Below the pieces are notes generated by a model that did not search any database, was not told where the DNA came from, and worked only from the letters and a program-made list of their open reading frames with translations. Made by a program: the position numbers and the translations under genes. Positions 46,733 to 60,600 of a stretch of DNA of 64,000 nt are shown piece after piece; the stretch's first letter is position 1, and every line of letters begins with the position of its first letter. This stretch comes from Warburgia ugandensis. Lineage: Eukaryota > Streptophyta > Magnoliopsida > Canellales > Canellaceae. Where the stretch lies: NCBI GenBank assembly GCA_035236585.1, contig CP141132.1, positions 57,571,880 to 57,635,879 of the forward strand, given 5' to 3'.

Positions 46733-49700
46733 TGCAGGAAAGATGTTCAGGTATGGACTATCATAGAATAGATTGATAAATTCATGCATGAAATTTGATA
46801 AAGGGGTTCATCAAATTAATTTAATAAAGTCACTAGAAAATTATGGGGCTCTCATAAACTTGTGCCTAAACATCTATTTTATTATAATGCACATGTCTAC
46901 AAAATATACATAAGTTAATATTAAAATGTGCGAGGACAATTTGGCAAAATAGCTCAAAAAGTAATAAATCCATAGCATAGAGATAAGATTGTAATTTTCA
47001 TAATTAGTGGGACCATGTAATATACTTGAGGATGAATAACTTGATTATACTATTTATCTATTTCAAATTATTCATTAGTGAGGCACACATGTATGAGGAG
47101 CCTCTAGTAAGCTAGGGGCTTTCATAACAAGTTAGTGAAAAATTAACTAAAAGTTAATAAATTTGATTAAGTAAGGTGGAACCACTTAGGCTTGTTTAGT
47201 ACAAAAGAGATTGCGCACCTTATCTTATTATAGTAGAAATTAGAAAGTCAAACTAATTAAATAGATAATCAAAACTAGCTCCCAAATTGGTGTGAGACAC
47301 TAATTAGAAGTATAATGGGACTCAAACAACATATACTTGTATCTACAAGGTTGCATGCCCATGTAGTAATGGATTTTTCAAAGAAAACCCTATACCATTT
47401 CAAGTGCAAAACCTGTTTGTTTGAGCGCTTTATCTACTTGGTGAAGAACTCTTCTAGTTGGGGTTGCTTTCTCTTCTAGTTGGAGCCACCTCTACTAGAA
47501 GGAGAAGACCATGCTTTTGAAAAAGTCTTGGGATCACAACAAGGTCGGATTGAAGAGGTCATTCATAGGATTAAAAGGTAACATCTTAATCAATCACCAC
47601 CAGCAAGGCCATAATTATCATGTGATATGAAGCAACAACTAAGATTAAATTTTGTAGATCTTAAATGTGGCCTAGATTTTTCTACTAGGGCCCAAAATGT
47701 GTAAAATGCCCTACCTAAAGAGGTAGGCTTGGTGGAATCACATACCACCATTTCTTTATGCACAAATGGGCAGAACTTCCTCGGTAGTCCACAACTAGTA
47801 CTTGTGGAGAATGGCATTTTAGGGCCTCTTAGCATAGACCTCAAACAGCCTTCGGTGAGGTGCAATGACCATTTCAATTTCTACATAGTTTTTATAAACA
47901 ATACACAATTTTTTAGAAGCTAGAATCATCTACATCATATACTTTTTTACCTATAAGAAACTTAAAGTTGATGCAATGACAAGGAGTCAGATCATGCTAA
48001 TGAAAGATCTAGAAAATGTGGTTGCTACATGCACACACACTCCATGCACAACTTTGAACCTTAATCACTCAGGAGAGGGACTCCATATGCCACTTCACTA
48101 GAAGCCTTTGATACCCAAAAAAAAAAACAAAAAATCTCTTGCAATTAACATCTTTTTTTGTACTAAAAGAGAACTTTATTTAAATGTAAAAAACCTATGT
48201 AAGTCTTGGCATAGGTGTGCTTACAAGATCTTGTCCCAAAATAGGCCTGAGCGATACAGGATATTGTTCATACCAACATTACAATATATATAAACCTTTT
48301 AACTTATATGTCATCTGCTTCGTTTCCTTTATGGTAAATATGCATAGCCCTGCACCCTTTGAATTGGGATAGTAAATACTAACAATCTTAGCAAGTCATC
48401 TACTAATCAATTGGAAGATACAAGTTAACATCTTGCAATACTTAAATAACAAGTTTAGAACTCCTTGTATCTCTTACATTTACATTGATCTATGGATCTA
48501 CTTCGTTAATGATAAGTACAAGAAAAAGAGGTTGAACAAAACTCACAAGATTAAGCACATAATTATGAGAGGCCAAATAATTTACTACTCCATTTGCTTC
48601 CTAGATAGACATGTTGGATTGAACTATCCACAAATTGTCATAGCAGCTTTCTACATTTTCTTTGTCAACTAGTAGGCTCCGCATCTCTTGATTGTAGAGC
48701 TATTTGTTGCCTCGATCACTATCTTGGAATCTATTAATGTTTGTAAATGCATAATGTTAAGATCATACATTAATTCAAACCACTATGCTTTTATTATCAA
48801 TGGTATTAAGAAGGGCCTTTACGATGGTAGGTCAAGGGTTTGAGGGGCTCCTAACTATGCTTGTTCAACATTTAAAAAAGTATGCCCTTAGTTGTTTGTA
48901 TCGTGACCCAAATATACACTAAAAGCTAATATAAATGCATGATTAGACAATCATAAGGAAATTGTAGGCTTGGATTGATTGATTGGAAATTTATTCAACC
49001 CAGAGCACTTCTAATGTATTGTATCAACTTGATGCATACCAATATACAAGGGCCAGTTATGATAGCATTATAATATTCAATTAAACTAGTATTAAAGCAT
49101 GTGCTTCACATGTGGTTAAAATTAAAATGCTTGAGAATGATGTATCACTTGCTTTTCTATTCACTAAGATAGTGGGATAATTAATGAAACCTTTCCCTTA
49201 CCTTAGTAGGTTGAGTTGAAATGAGAACCAAATTTCAATTGAAAAAGCATAACAAGAAAGTTTTATACTTATTCATTGCTTTAAAGGAAAATGTCTGTAC
49301 ACCCCATCCACTACTACTTTTCATCACTTTAACTCCATCTACATTTGATACAACTTGTGGTATTGTAACTTCCAAAAATCCATGTAGAAAACTCCTTCCA
49401 TCAAGTTTCAGTTTGAGCATAATCGATGCTTGGCCCAAAAGAACATATTTTCAGTCATTTCTATTTGCTACTAATTTGTTCATTACATTTTGAAATTAAG
49501 AAAATGACTTAGCTCAAAAAATAAAAAATAAACAAGTAAAAGGTGACTAGCTATTGAACCCCATTTTCTTCTTCCTTCTTCTTTCTTCACAGAAGCCTTA
49601 AGCAGAGAGACCTCTGCAAAAATCCCTGCTCCTTTCCAATTCCTTCTAAAATTGGTTGTAGAAATGAGTTAAACATCTCCCTCAAAGCCGTATCCCCTTG

Positions 49701-49740
49701 TCCTTCGATGCCATTTTGCCTTTTCGAAACCCTATTCTTG
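46733..49740. other. AT-rich unassigned stretch
   Basis: No gene, RNA or repeat recognised. Short frames (for example minus 47590-47877) carry no motif I know. 49560-49590 is CT-rich and ends TTCTTTCTTCACAG, which looks like a splice acceptor ahead of the small ORF at 49777. Confidence 0.35.
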
Positions 49741-49776
49741 AAAATTTTCATGTCCTCTTTTTAAAACTTGTTGGCC

Positions 49777-49989
49777 ATGGAAGTTGCTACTAGCTATGGG
49801 TTGCCACAGAGGCATTATGAGCACACCCATGGTAAGATGGTTGTTTACATCCCTAGATATGAAGATAACCCCAATAGGGTCTTCTACAGATTCTTGAAGT
49901 TGAAGAACACTGAATGTAAACAGTTCATATGGACATATGTGTATATTCCCGTTCAACAACAACCTAGAGTTGGTATGATTGAGAGCTAA
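49777..49989 (+). CDS. Small unidentified ORF (70 residues)
   Basis: It starts at an ATG in a strong plant context (TTGGCCATGGAAG) and reads MEVATSYGLPQRHYEHTHGK, then VVYIPRYEDNPNRVFYRFLK and a C-terminal part ending VGMIES before a stop. Composition is protein-like (Tyr, Arg, Pro spread evenly) and GC is a little above the surroundings. A pyrimidine tract plus CAG 180 bases upstream could be an acceptor of a leader intron. I do not recognise the family; it may be a host microprotein, the first exon of a gene, or a transposon relic. Confidence 0.3.
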   Translation: MEVATSYGLPQRHYEHTHGKMVVYIPRYEDNPNRVFYRFLKLKNTECKQFIWTYVYIPVQQQPRVGMIES

Positions 49990-52439
49990 ACGAGGGGGTG
50001 AAGGTCTAGTAAATATCATTTATGTATTAGTTTATACCTCCATATTTTATATTTCTAGTCTAGATTAGAAGTTAAATTAGTTTAGTTTCTTATATATTAA
50101 GATTAATTGATTTAAGAATGAGACAGTTGCGTTTTGACTTTAAAATGGCTAATTAATGTGTTTTTATTGTAGGATTAATTTTATCCCTTAGATTTGTTGG
50201 ATCGAGATCTAGCCATGAGATCAAGAGATTCATTGGATAATCATGAGAATGGTGAAGATCTAGCAAAGTGACTTTTCATATAAAATTACCTTCATTTTCT
50301 ATTTTTGAAAGGTTCCTGAATTGGGATATCTTCTAACTTGAAAAGTTTTCTTCTCTCAATACTGTTTTCCTAATTGGGAGTCTTTCTTAATAAGAAAGTA
50401 TTGTAAATGAACAAGTTTCTTATTATTTATTATTTACTTTTGAATGCTATTACATGGCTAGTTATTTGAGACATTTTTAGTAAAAAAAGGAAAAATTTTG
50501 AACAGAAATGCAAAGAAAAGGAGATAAAGGAATGCTTCCTAGGTAAGTAACTCAAAAGAGGAAACCCTTTTTTCTTTTTAACCAAGTTTCTTACCCATTA
50601 AGGTTGGTAGCATCTATATATAAGCCCAAAAATGCCTCAAGTGATTCTTGCTTTCACTCCTTAAACCAAAAAAAGAGAAAAAATTGCCCTAGAAGAAGAC
50701 CCATGAAGAGTTTTTCAAACATGCGTTGTAGATCATCCATTATGTGAGCTAAACATTGAAGCTTATGGATTAGATATATCAAAGAAGAGATTTTATATTC
50801 TCACATTCATATATGATAATTTCTTGGCAACAGATTCTTAATGAATAGTTTTAATATTTTCATCCCACTTCAATTCTAATACTTATAGTTTAGAATATAT
50901 GGTCATGAAATAGATTTAATGTGTGACTTAATGATTTTTTTATATGAATTATGCTAAGTTTAAACCAATCATGCCTATACATTGTAGATGATTCATGCTT
51001 GTTAAGATCCTACTAAAAGATTGTTTACTCCTTTAGAGATGTTCTAGCTTATAGCCAAGAACAATTCTAGATTATACACATGAGAGACATGAGAACAATT
51101 ATTATGGTGGATTCATAATTCCTAAGCTATTCACAAATCAAAACTCCTTTACTTGGTAGAAATCTATTCCATCTTGTGGTTTGACAGTCCTTCAAACTTG
51201 CCTTACGATAGATCTTACATACTTGCAAGGGTTTATTGTGAAAATAAACATCAAAGTGTTAGTGAGCAAGAAGAAAGGATTGGTAATTCACTAGTGTAGA
51301 TAGTGTTTGTTGTTGTTCTAAGTCTGTTTATTATGTGTTTAATGGCCATGTTGAATTTTAGTGTAAACTAAGGGGTGGTTAGTGGGCATTTGTAACAGTG
51401 TTGTTGTAATGAGATTTTTGGTAGTAATTGTTGTCATGGGGTTTCTACAATAGAAAATTGTTAGTTTTGTTGTTGTAATGGGTTCTAATGATTGTATGGT
51501 TTAATTTAACTTGTAATATTAGCAAATGATGAATGAAATTTCTTCCTAATGTAATGCTTTTTTTTTTTTTTTTTTTCTTCTAGTCTTACATTCTACTAAG
51601 TATAACTCAGCAGCACTGAAAGTAGAGAATCACATCACATGCACCATGAAATTATAATTCATTGTAACATTGACTTAAGAGGCATAAATAGTTCTTGAGC
51701 GTGCTATTTTTGAATTTTGAGTTGACATAATGCATAAAGAAGCATGATAAATTTGACAAATTGAAAAGCTTTTTGAAATATCTCATTTCATAAGATGGAA
51801 AATACTCCACTATCATTTGGATGTTAGGAAATATACCTTAAAAAGAATCAATGTATAAAATTAAAATTAAGACAAATCAACCAAACTGCCCAAAGGTGTC
51901 GACTCAAACTAGAGGCGTTAGCATATTACAAAAAACCTTCCACTACCAAGTGTCAACTTCTCCATGATGTGTTGATTCCAAATAGCTAAAGTTTAAGCGA
52001 TGTATTAAAAATGAAAGATACATTGATGCCACTAGCATACAACAACTTCAAATGCACATGAAAGAATGATTATGTTATAAAACTTGATTTTTGGTCCTTT
52101 TAAATTATCAAGTCATGTTTGAAAATCTTTCAATACACTAAATGACTTTGTAATAACTTGTTTGAACATTCAAAAGTTTTAGATAAATTCAATTTAAAAA
52201 TTTCTTGTTTTTGAATCATTTAAATGTAGCAGTTCATGTAAACACTCTTCAATTACACTCAAAAGAGAAACTAAAAAGACAATGTTGTGCTTCCAAACCC
52301 AAAAAAACAATGTTTAAACATTTTAGTACATAAGAAACAAAAATTTGTGTTTGCATCTCCAAAGCTACACCAATATTTATGATTATACACAAGATACAAC
52401 TTCTTGGAATTGCATTATACTGAAGATTTCCCTGCAAAC
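49990..52439. other. AT-rich stretch, possible LTR-like promoter
   Basis: CTATATATAAGCCC at about 50613-50626 followed by a leader of about 90 bases looks like a TATA-driven promoter, possibly of an LTR. No coding region follows. A T run occupies 51559-51576. Otherwise nothing recognised. Confidence 0.3.
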
Positions 52440-52880
52440 TTCCATGCAGCCTTCTTCACTCTCATCTTCTTAGGATGGAATAATTGTGAGGTAGTAGCTT
52501 AGGGTGTTAAGAGGCAATAGCTTGGGATGGCTAGGTCTAGCTTCCTTTTCACAATTGACTTGGATGAGGCTGGTTGCCTTGTTGTACCCAACTTGGTTCA
52601 ATTAGGTTGCCTTGCTACAATTAACTTAGCTGAGGTTGAAACATAGAAGGTGGTTGGGAGTTATCTTCCTTTGCTCTTGCTCTTTATTCCTAGTGTTGAT
52701 TGCTTTTCCTTTCATTCTTTTTGGCTCTTTAGCTCCATAGGTTGGTGTCTATTGTGGCCAACCTGACCATAAATACAACATCTCAACTAGATCCCCCCTT
52801 CTCATCTTACTTAGATCCATTGGCTCATCAATTTCTCAAATCCTCTTCTTCTTGGGCCTTCCTATTGGTCTTCTCACCTT
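52440..52880 (-). pseudogene. Mutator-like (MULE, mudrA type) transposase C-terminal remnant
   Basis: Reading minus: a basic GRPKKKRI motif (about 52837-52869), then DEPMDLSKMRRG, then a zinc-knuckle-like CCIYGQVGHNRHQ (52742-52780), as in the GRPKK...C.xCGQ.GHN tail of plant mudrA-type transposases. Stops follow, and the catalytic core is not found upstream at 52880-54000. Only the tail survives. Confidence 0.5.
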
Positions 52881-54519
52881 TGGTGGTAGACTTCGATCAC
52901 CTTTTTCACATATTGTAAATCCCTAATTTTGTAATCATTTAATTTGTAAATTTCTAACTTCATAATCCCTAATCCTGTATTAGGGAAAAACCATATGCCT
53001 GCACAAGAACCTTGCATGTAAACAAAATATCTTTGAAATGCTTTCTCTAGCTACCATAGTCTAAACCCTATCTTTTTCACGATCCACCATCTAAACCCCT
53101 ATTTTTTTTGCTAGAGAAGAACAAGGAAAGAGCTTTGGGGTAGCTTGTCGGTAATGATCATTTCCTTTTTACTCTCTTTTACCCATTTTTAAAATCTAGG
53201 AAGAAAAAAAATTTAGTAGTCAATGGATATGACTAGAAAAGCCTTCTTGTGGGCCCAAAATTTGATTCTTTAGTAATTTGGAGAAAAACCTGATGGAGAG
53301 AGTCGTCTTGATGGATTTTTGGTGGTTACAGTACCACAAAAATAATTTCAAATGTAGAGATGCATTTGCTATTTTTCCTTGCTTTAATGTGCAACTTTTT
53401 CACATATATTTGTATACTTTAATTTTAAACTATAAATCAAGAACTATTTTTCAAATGTTGAACAAGACATGAAGAGATGCCTATTTGTTAAATAATTAAA
53501 GGTTGTTTATTGTGTTACTTGTACGAAGGTATAAGGATTTACTTTTGCAACTTATAAGTGTACACACCATGCAAATGTTAAGCTTCAACTTAGATAAGTT
53601 TTTCCTTGAAAAATTTGATGCAATTGTTTGATTTTAGATCACTGAAAAATAGTCCAAACATGATCTATTTAGTAGACAAATGCTATCATAGAGTGTAAAA
53701 GATTGCATAGAGTAGGCCATTAGGTTTAGATAGTGGATAAAGACTTTCCTTGTTGTTACTTAAAGGGTATTTTTTGTAATACAAGATGGCCACTTTGAAA
53801 TTAGCCACATTTTTTTTTTTAATGTCCAAGAAACCATGCTTTATATTACCACTTTGCAACCAATTAATGGATAAAAGATGTCTAAATATTTTTTTTGCAA
53901 ATATAATAACCTACAATATTATATTACCAACATGTGTCTACTTATCCAAACACACCTACAACATCTTCAAATAATATGTTACACGAAAATAGGTGGTGGC
54001 ATAGCAAACCAACTATAACTTACACTAGAAGATGACACTCTAGTAGAACATTTATCTACAACATTGTTCACCTCTAATAAATATGATAACATGAACTATA
54101 TTGGAATGATCTACACAATCTCTTGCACTTCAAGCCGTTGAAGGAATTTCAACATTGGATCCTCCAACAATCAATATCTCCAAATTTCCTTGAACCTGAA
54201 GAGAAGATATGTTAATATTAGTCACCATGATAATAGGTAGAGTGTAAACTATTTTGATAATTGTTGGATTGACTATCAAGAGCTTTACTAAAGTCAACAA
54301 TGTACTAGCCAGATTTTGAAAAGTAGAGCCATCAAAGGTGCCTCCATTATGGTAGTTCAGGGGTTCTAGCTCCTGCATGTGTGCTTACCTTTAGATAATA
54401 CAATCAAATTCCTTCTAAATTATTTGATGACCTATTATAAGTTGGCATCAACTAGTACACTTTTGCCTCAATATTATATTATTTTCATAATTTCACTTAT
54501 CATGTACTTATTACATGAA
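52881..54519. other. AT-rich unassigned stretch
   Basis: Nothing recognised; frames are short and without motifs. Confidence 0.35.
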
Positions 54520-54649
54520 GGGGAGCATTGGTACAATGGTAAAGTTGTCGTCATGTGACATGGAGATAATAGGTTTGAGGCATGTAAATAGCCTCTTATA
54601 AAAATGTAAGGTAAGGGTTGTGTATTATAGACCCCCGTGGTCCCCCTAT
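54520..54649 (+). mobile_element. Au SINE, 5' two-thirds (split by gypsy element)
   Basis: GGGGAGCATTGGTACAATGG (A box), AAAGTTGTCGTCATGTGACAT, GCCTCTTATAAAAATGTAAGG and CCCGTGGTCCCCC match the Au family up to the point where gypsy LTR sequence begins. The missing tail is found at 61450-61504, about 6.8 kb away. Confidence 0.88.
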
Positions 54650-57600
54650 TGTGATTTTAAAGTTAAACTTGCATGCACACGAATAAGGCATAGTAGTTCA
54701 TGCGAGGAGGTCGATCCCACAAGGAATCGAATGGTTGCAATACTAGTGGTCCTTAGTAGCCTTATCTACCTCTATACCATTTTGTGATATTATGTGGCCT
54801 AGAACTATCCCACTTTGTACCATAAAATGGCAGTTGTCCTAGTTCAATACCAGATTCTTCTCCTGACATCAACTGTTAGCAAAGCTTAAAAGGCATATGT
54901 TGGTAAGAAAAGGTCCAAAAAGGGAAGGTGAAGGTGGTCTTCTCCTGATCCTTATGTGCTATAGGAATCTGGTTGTAATTGAAATAACCATCCAAAAAAT
55001 AATAATAACTATGTTTGGCTAACTGCTCCAGTATTTGGTTGATAAAAGGTAAAGGAAAGTGGTCTTTCCTTGTGACTGGGTTTAGTTTTTGGTAATCAAT
55101 ATAGACTCTCCACCCGCTGGTCATGCGGGTAGGTACAACTCATTCTCCTCATTTTTAACTACAGTGACCCCAAATTTCTTGGGTACAACTTGAATGAGGC
55201 TAACCCAAGCGTTATCAAAGATGGGGTATATGATGCCAACATCTAGAAGCTTAAGGAATTCACCTCTGACCACGTCCTTCATATGGGGATTCAGTCATCT
55301 TTGAGTTTTGTTAGAGGGTTTAGCATTTTCTCCCAAGTGTATCTTATGCATGTAAATGGTTAGACTAATCCCTTTTATGTTTGTTATGGTCTACCCTAGA
55401 GCAATTTTATGTTCCTTAAAACATCCAAGGCTTACCTCTTATTCGCTATCTAAATCTAACACTATTATAACATGTAAGGATTCTTCTGCTCATAAATAAG
55501 AACATTTGAGATTGTCAGGCAAGGCATTTAGGCCTAGAGAAGGTGGTTGCACTATAGAGGGTGTAGGAACAGACTCTAAAGGAGGGAGTGACTCTATATA
55601 ACGGCCCCACTTGGAGATATCCATGATTGGAAAAGCCTTTAGAAGGTTGCTTACCTCCTCAATAGACTTGTCTAAATCAAAACCTTCATTAAAATGCATG
55701 AGACAAGGCTCTAGTGGGTCAGAGATCGAACATGGTGGATGAATATCATGAATTGGTCGATCAAATTCACATCACAAGAATAATCAGGTCTAAATGTTGT
55801 TGGTTGGCATTAAAGATATTAAGCTTAACTTTCATGTTGCCAAACGACAATTTCATTACACTATTCCTACAATTAATAATGGTGTTAGATGTCACTAGGA
55901 ATAGATGTCTAAGTATAATTGGAATTTGACTGCCGGGATCAGATACAGGTTAGGTGTCCAATACAATAAAATCAATCGAATGATAAAATTGGTCTACCTA
56001 TAACAACACACTTTCAACCAAACCATGGGGTATTTTTATTGATTGATTTGCTACTTATAACGTGGTAGTAGTTGGTTTCAGCTCACTAAGGCTTAATTGC
56101 TCAATAACAAGTCAACACTCGTCCCTAGATCAAGGAGTGCCCTATTTATGACATGGTCTCTAATAATGTAAGAAATTGTAGGGCACCTTAGGTCTCTAAA
56201 CTTTGATGTAACAAAGATCTCACCTACTCAATGAGGAAAGCCTTTTTCTGTATATTTAGCTTTCTTTTTATAGTGTAGAGCTCTTTCAGAAACTTGGCAT
56301 AGACATCTTTTATTGCATTGAACAATGAAATGTTAATTTGGACATGTTTAAATACATCCATTAACTCATTGAAGGTTGCGCCCTTTCTAGCCTTCTTCAG
56401 TAATTGAGGAAATGAGGCTTTGGGCACATAGCGTGCCTCGTAAATATGTGTCATAAGAGATTTCTAGCTTCTTTTTTTTCTCGTTTGTTTTAGTTGCCTC
56501 CTTTTCCTTTACAGTTTTCATAGCCTGCCCAACTTTGTTCTCTACTTGATGGACACTCTTAAGGGTAGTTATGGATTTAGCATTCTCATGAGGGTTAAGG
56601 TTTTAAGAACTTGACCCTATCTCAAATTGGCCCTTAGGGTTAGGGATGGGCTGACTAGAGAACTGTCCCTTTCCTCTATCTTGTAAAGTAACTGACAATT
56701 GGCTAACATGCATCTCTAGTTGGCTATGGCTTAAGAATTGACATTTTGCATTTGGTTCAAAGCTTTTTGGTCTTTATTTTGTTTTGCTATCATATTCTTA
56801 ATCTTTTCCTCAAAAAATGGTTTCTTTGGATGTTGAGGTTGTTGGAAGCCTAGTGGCTGCTAAGGAACTATAGCTTTAAGAAAGTTTTAGATAAGGGGTT
56901 CATAGTTTGTCCCCCATGATAGTCACTAAGAGCTCTATTTGATGAACAAATAGTAGTGATGTGGGATGGGTTGGAAAAGAAAGCACAAACCTCTTGTGGA
57001 GGTTTAATAGATTTGGTCGACATGAGGGAATAAAACATAGTTTCAAGTTTGTTTGCTCTCCCATCATACTTATCCATTCTATCAAGTACATAATTGAGCT
57101 TATGAGATAGATTTATATGCTTTTCTCATATAAACCCCCTTTCTTTAGAGGCTGGTTGTTTCTGTTTCTTCCATTGGATCAATCCCATTGCTAAGAATTA
57201 TCTGCCAATGTTTAAAAGAACTCTGAGGCGTCTCTCTCATCTTTGAACATGATAGCCCCTCCACTTGTTGCATGTACCATTTGTCTATTTTGAGGCATCA
57301 ATGCCTCATAGAAGTATTGGACTAGCTACCATTTCTCAAATTCATGATGAGGGTATTTTTGCAGCAGTTCATTCCACCATTCCCAACATTTGTAATATTG
57401 TTCATCATCCCTTTGTTGGAAATTTATTATTTTGCTACAAAGGGCATTTGTTTTGTGAACAAGGAAGAATTTGTTCAAAAACTTCCTACACAATTGGTCC
57501 TATGTATTAATGGAACCTACCTCTAAGGACTTGATCCATGACTTGGCTTTATCCTTGAGTGAGAATGGGAATAACCTAAGTCTAATAGCATTGTCTGAAA

Positions 57601-60600
57601 ATTTTGAAACCTAAACTGGCACAAATATCAAGGAACTCCTTAATATGTAGGTATGAGTCTTTTTAGTCTTGACCATAAAAAGTGAGGAGTAATTGTATGA
57701 CTCCTGGCTTTAATTCAAAATGGTTTGCATTTGTTGGGGTTAGAGCTATGCAAGATGGGGTGTTGAGCTAGATTGGTGCATAAACATCTCTAATAGCTTT
57801 GAGCTCGACTTTTGCTGGTGGTTCGGTCATGAGGACAGGAACTTGGTTTCTTTTCCCTTGTCTAAGGTTGAATTGAATCTCTGGGTCGAAAGGTGATAAC
57901 TCTAGGTTCTGAGATCAACTCTCTTACATAAACTATCCTAATCTAAATGTCCTAACTATATGCTGACTATAACTCTAGTAATGTGCAATCAAATCCTAGT
58001 ATTCACTAATTGAGTTGCGTCTTGATTATCTTTTCTTAGTGCATAGGTGGTAACTTCTTAAACCTAGATCTAAACATCTCTTCCTTTTATCCAAATTTGA
58101 CTATTACTTACCAATTAGGTTCTACTCAAAAGTGGTTGATACAATCCTTGTGTCTAGAGGCCTTTAGACATCAATTGACGTCAATGGAAGGCATGGGAAA
58201 ATAACTTGGATTTTAAGGCACCTATTATAACCACAGTGCTCAAAAGTCACTAGAGTGACAATAATAGTGTCCTTCTAAAAAGGGTCATATGAGTTCGATA
58301 CCCTAAGTCTCTTTCTACTTGTTTTTAATTTAACATTTAAGGGTTGGGATTGTGACATACAAGGATGTTTATTGATTCCTAGGTGGGTAAGGAGCTAGCA
58401 ATGAAATCTAGTCCTTATTTTATAAGGGTTTCGGTGGGGCCCTTACTAGCATTAAGTTCCATTCCAACATAAAGCTGTAAATATGTAATGCAAAACAAAA
58501 ACCAAACTAATGCCTACCTATATGCTACTTAACAAAGGGTCAGGTATCTTAATAGATAGGACATTATAACCACACATCCTATGCTTTGGTTAGGATGATC
58601 AAGTGTGAGTCACCATATCCCACACTTGCCCTGTATTATTACAACCCATTTAAAAATTAAAATTAAAATTACAATGGGCCTCACTACAATTTCACTCAAA
58701 TCCTAATCTAAGAAAGCAATGAAAACCTAATCTATGTTGATAAAGGCTATGGCCCACAGGATCGTTGTTGCTCCTTTACTAATTTTCCTCACACAAAAAT
58801 CAAAGAAATTAGTCAATATGAGGAAAATAGTAAATAAATGCAAAAATAATACAAAACCATAAACTAATACACCCTAAACCTAGACTAGAGGTAAATAATC
58901 TAAGGTATGGTCTACTGTACAAAACTTTGCGACTCCTTGGTAACAGTGACAAAAACTTATGTAATTTTAAAGTTAAACTCGCAAGGGCATGAATCGATTG
59001 TAATAATTCACACGAGGAGGTTGATCCCACGAGAAATCGAATGCTTGTGATAATAGTCATCCCTACTTTAAATTATTTAACCTAGCCAAATTCAAGAGAT
59101 CTTTTTCCAAACTAAAAATATAAACTAGCACATGAAAATTGAAATTATGCTAAAACTTAAAGCATGCCAAATTCAACAATTTCCTAAAACACACACTTTT
59201 TAAAAATAAAACTTTTCTAAATGCGAACTTTCTAAATTTATGACTTTCCTTGATTACAACTTTCTCAAAATGCAATTTTAACAACTTCCCTAAATCAAAT
59301 TTTCTAAGCTCAAATTTTAGTAATTAACCTAAGAAAATATGTGCTAATCAACTACTTTCCTAACCATGCAAATCTTAAAGAATGCATTGGAAATTATGAG
59401 AATGAAACTTTAACAACAAACAACTAATCAACAACATGCTAACAACCTAATCAAGATCAACAATCAAACACTTATTAGCTACTTTTCCAAACATGAATTA
59501 ATGCGCTAACTTCAAAGGATCCTCTATGCTTGTTGGTATGAGTAATTAAACTATTGATCTTTTGTTGGATCAGACGCAACCCATGCATTCCACCATTGGA
59601 TCGGACACACAATTTTAATTCCTTATTGGTTTGGATTAGTTGGAGTGGCTGAAACAATAATTTTAAGTTAACTACTAAACCATGAGATAAACATGTAAAT
59701 CAATCATCACCATCCATCAACCAAGGAGATTCCACTAAAAATCAAATTGTATTGGCTTAAAAATAGTTACATGGATAAAGGAATATAAAGGAAACACTCT
59801 AAGAAAACTAAGAAAAATAAGGTAGAGATCAAGGGAACTAAAAGAGATCTAAACAACAATGAAAAATAGGGCAAAGATTAGATTCAAGGTGACTTCCCTT
59901 GGCTGTCACTTCAATGGAAAAACCAACCATGGATCTTAGTGAAGAGGCAAAGAAGAAAACAATGGAATTGAAAAGCATTAACTAGCACAATGGAAGTAAG
60001 ATCAAACAAGGAGAAGAAGCAAAGAGGACTAACCAACCTCTCAAGGAAGAATCAAGCACCTAAGGCCTAGGCATGGAACACTTGAGAAAGTACTTGGAAA
60101 GGATATCAACACCAAAAAGAGAACAAAGCTTAAGGCAAAAAGAGAGTGGAGAGAGTGGAGGAAGAGGACAAAGTGAAGGGGGCATGTTTTTCTTTCTAGG
60201 GAGAGAAGCCTCTAAAATTTGGTTTTTGATGTCTTTTATATTTTTTCTCCTATATTTTTTAGGTGACCTAAGTTAGAGGTATGGTGAGAATGAAAACAAG
60301 GGAAATTGGATGGCTAGGATGGGTGGGTAGCTAGGGTTTTACAAGAGATGGAAGGTGGGATAGGTGGCTGCCTTTGGAGTGCAAGTAGGTGGGGAGACAC
60401 CTTATTTTTAAGAGGAGATGTCTCCCCCCTTCAAAAATCATTAAGGCCTCCTCAGAATATGGAAAGTGGGTGGATAAGGTGAGGTAAGAGAGAGAAAAGG
60501 AGGTGGGAGGAAAGAGATGGGTAGGAAAAGATAGGAAAGAGAGGTGAGGTGGGGAAAAAGGATTGGGTAGGTGATTCTCTAGGAAGTGGGGATTGGTTAG

